In this document: piece after piece, positions 62,570 through 64,000 of the stretch
Position numbering within the stretch: position 1 is the first letter of the stretch
How the letters are laid out: every line of letters begins with the position of its first letter
The notes under the pieces: generated by a model
What the model was told of the DNA's origin: nothing
Databases searched by the model: none
The model's input: only the letters and a program-made list of their open reading frames with translations
Source: Fodinicurvata sp. EGI_FJ10296
Lineage (GTDB): Bacteria > Pseudomonadota > Alphaproteobacteria > DSM-16000 > Inquilinaceae
Assembly (NCBI RefSeq): GCF_040712075.1
Contig: NZ_JBFCVL010000001.1
Location: forward strand, 565,501 to 629,500
Direction of reading: 5' to 3'
Length of the DNA: 64,000 nucleotides
Position numbers and translations under genes: made by a program

Positions 62570-62612
62570 CTGGAAGGGCGACGGTTCGGGCGCCATTCGT
62601 GGTGGGCGAGGC

Positions 62613-64000
62613 TCACGCTCGACCCCATAGTCGGGACACCAGCCTCGCCCAACACCCTTGTGGTGGAGGGATGTCGGAACGGCCAAAGCGTTTCAGCATC
62701 CCGACGGCTTCCCTTTCGGTTGCCACAACCTTGGATACCTGTCGCGAATCAAGGCCCAAGGCGGCAAACCGGCCGCGAAAATCAAAGGCATACGCCGGTA
62801 TCCCGATAGCGCAGGCATCGGCGAGGGCGGTCGAATGAATGCCTACTGTGACATCGGCAAGGGCGAGCAGTTCCCCTAGTTCGAGGTCGTCCTGAGTCGC
62901 CACTCGGGCACGGTCCATGTCGGCGCACAGGCGGAGGTCAGGGCCGAGTGTGGCATCGGGTTGCCTTGGATGGGGGCGGAGCACCGCGACCATGTCGCTT
63001 CGATGCTTCAGAGCGACCGCGACAGCGCGCGCCAAAGCCCGGTTTTCCTGAGGAGAGATAGCCCCGGTGGTGTCCGGCTGACCCATGATGGCAATGAGGA
63101 CTCGGCCCGCCTTCCAATCCTGCCACTGCTGAAACCGATCAGTCCCGGTAAACGCGGCACCGATCTCCTGCAGTTGCCGCCGGTGGGGATTCTCCACGAT
63201 CCTGATCCGGTCAGGTGGAATACCATCGGCAATGACGGTATCGGCCGAAGGCTGATCCCAGACACGGAAAGAGTCGATATCCATCAGATCGAGCAAATGC
63301 AGCCGGGGAATGAAGCCGTGTTGCAGGTTGACGATCCGGGGGCGCGGCTCGCCGGCGGCAAGCAGAGGAACCCAGTTGGTCTTCTCAAAGCAGCCGATGA
63401 CGACCTCGGGCCGCCATGTTCGAATAATGCTGTCGAGCGTATCAGCCTGGATATAAACAGAGACGATGTCCTTCATCTGCGCAGCGACGAGATGGGCGGC
63501 AGGCGCGTCGGACGAGAAGGCGGGTTCCATCGCTCTGGCGGCTCGCGCGGCGGCGCGACCGCGGGCCGGGTCTTTTCTCAAAGGACCATAGTACAGCACC
63601 TTCCCGCGGGGAAAACCGCCACGCGTGAAAAAGGCGTCGGCAAAATCATCATGATCCTCGGACATCAGGAGAACCACGGGCTGGCGCCCCTCCAATTCGT
63701 CGCCTGCCATTGCCAGAACGCGATCGACATCACCGGCCGCCTTCAAAACGACCAGTGCCCGCGGCAAACCAACACCTGCTTCCGATCCGTCGGCAGCGTC
63801 CTCCCCAGCGGTGTCGGCCTCGCCTGTTGCTGTCGTTTCAGAAGCGATCCAATTTTTTGTCTTTTTTCGCCCAGCAAGACCCAGCATGGCTGAGAACGGC
63901 TGGAAATGCTTCATTTTTCCGGAAATGTCGTCAGCACTGAAGTTCGCTAAATCTCGTGGATCAAATCGCCCTTCGAGATACATTTGCTTGCGACGGACCG
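62613..64000 (-). CDS. Possible surface-polysaccharide glycosyltransferase-like protein (open at the right edge)
   Basis: The last ATG inside the window is at 63983 (456 residues), but the frame stays open to the window edge, so the protein may be longer. The C-terminal half resembles GT-B glycosyltransferases of capsule/polysaccharide synthesis: RIVNLQHGFIPRLHLLDLMDIDSFRVWDQPSADTVIADGIPPDRIRIVENP, RVLIAIMGQPDTTGAISPQENRALARAVAV, MVAVLRPHPRQPD and VGIHSTALADACAIGIPAYA (like CDP-glycerol or polysialyl-type transferases). The N-terminal region is charged and poorly conserved-looking. The activity is unassigned. Confidence 0.6.
   Translation of the reverse strand, partial: VRRKQMYLEGRFDPRDLANFSADDISGKMKHFQPFSAMLGLAGRKKTKNWIASETTATGEADTAGEDAADGSEAGVGLPRALVVLKAAGDVDRVLAMAGDELEGRQPVVLLMSEDHDDFADAFFTRGGFPRGKVLYYGPLRKDPARGRAAARAARAMEPAFSSDAPAAHLVAAQMKDIVSVYIQADTLDSIIRTWRPEVVIGCFEKTNWVPLLAAGEPRPRIVNLQHGFIPRLHLLDLMDIDSFRVWDQPSADTVIADGIPPDRIRIVENPHRRQLQEIGAAFTGTDRFQQWQDWKAGRVLIAIMGQPDTTGAISPQENRALARAVAVALKHRSDMVAVLRPHPRQPDATLGPDLRLCADMDRARVATQDDLELGELLALADVTVGIHSTALADACAIGIPAYAFDFRGRFAALGLDSRQVSKVVATEREAVGMLKRFGRSDIPPPQGCWARLVSRLWGRA

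Overview
GC-rich chromosomal DNA from a Gram-negative bacterium, most likely an alphaproteobacterium related to the Rhodospirillales. The evidence is gene order and gene families: ubiE divergent from mutM, then an enoyl-CoA hydratase, rpsT and dnaA-dnaN-recF-gyrB; fabA-fabB-fabI; coaBC-dut; and many alphaproteobacterial single-copy genes. No insertion sequence, prophage, CRISPR array, tRNA or rRNA gene was found. Coding density is very high, with many 1-4 bp overlaps between neighbouring genes.

Layout. 0-3.5 kb: the end of an inositol-monophosphatase-family gene, a BacNav-type voltage-gated sodium channel, a glycerophosphodiester phosphodiesterase and a secreted protein of unknown function. 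3.6-16.1 kb: a five-gene alpha-glucan operon (glgE, a treS-maltokinase fusion, glgB, glgX, malQ). It can turn trehalose into maltose, maltose 1-phosphate and branched glucan (the GlgE route) and take the glucan apart again. 16.1-17.6 kb: an ankyrin lipoprotein and a methyltransferase. 17.6-20.3 kb: fabA-fabB-fabI for unsaturated fatty acid synthesis. 20.6-22.7 kb: a small unknown protein, an exported SH3-like protein and a 2-hydroxyacid dehydrogenase. 22.7-26.9 kb: coaBC-dut-rrf2-cysK-moeB on the minus strand, with a good sigma70-type promoter in front; ubiB, often found between ubiE and coaBC, is missing. 27.1-37.9 kb: ubiE, mutM, enoyl-CoA hydratase, rpsT and the dnaA-dnaN-recF-gyrB replication block. 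An AT-rich non-coding island lies before dnaA.

38-44.2 kb: an enoyl reductase-like enzyme, a class A penicillin-binding protein, a fructosamine-kinase-like protein with a low-molecular-weight tyrosine phosphatase, and a sirtuin overlapping a uracil-DNA glycosylase-family gene. 44.2-55 kb is the most distinctive part. A minus-strand unit encodes phosphonoacetate hydrolase (PhnA), a second alkaline-phosphatase-superfamily enzyme and a complete dipeptide-type ABC transporter. A LysR regulator is divergent, and a large PhoD-like phosphatase follows it convergently. I read this as an uptake and hydrolysis system for an organophosphorus compound that uses a peptide-type importer instead of PhnCDE. 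55-64 kb: a DedA/YqaA-type membrane protein, a minimal metallopeptidase, PhhB, a DUF3429-like protein, two transporters (EamA and Bcr/CflA), a YciI-like protein, a GH13 alpha-glucosidase, an NADPH-dependent FMN reductase and a possible surface-polysaccharide protein that runs to the right edge.

All family assignments come from reading motifs by eye; no database search was run. Start codons were moved downstream of the longest open frame where a ribosome binding site or family length supported it.
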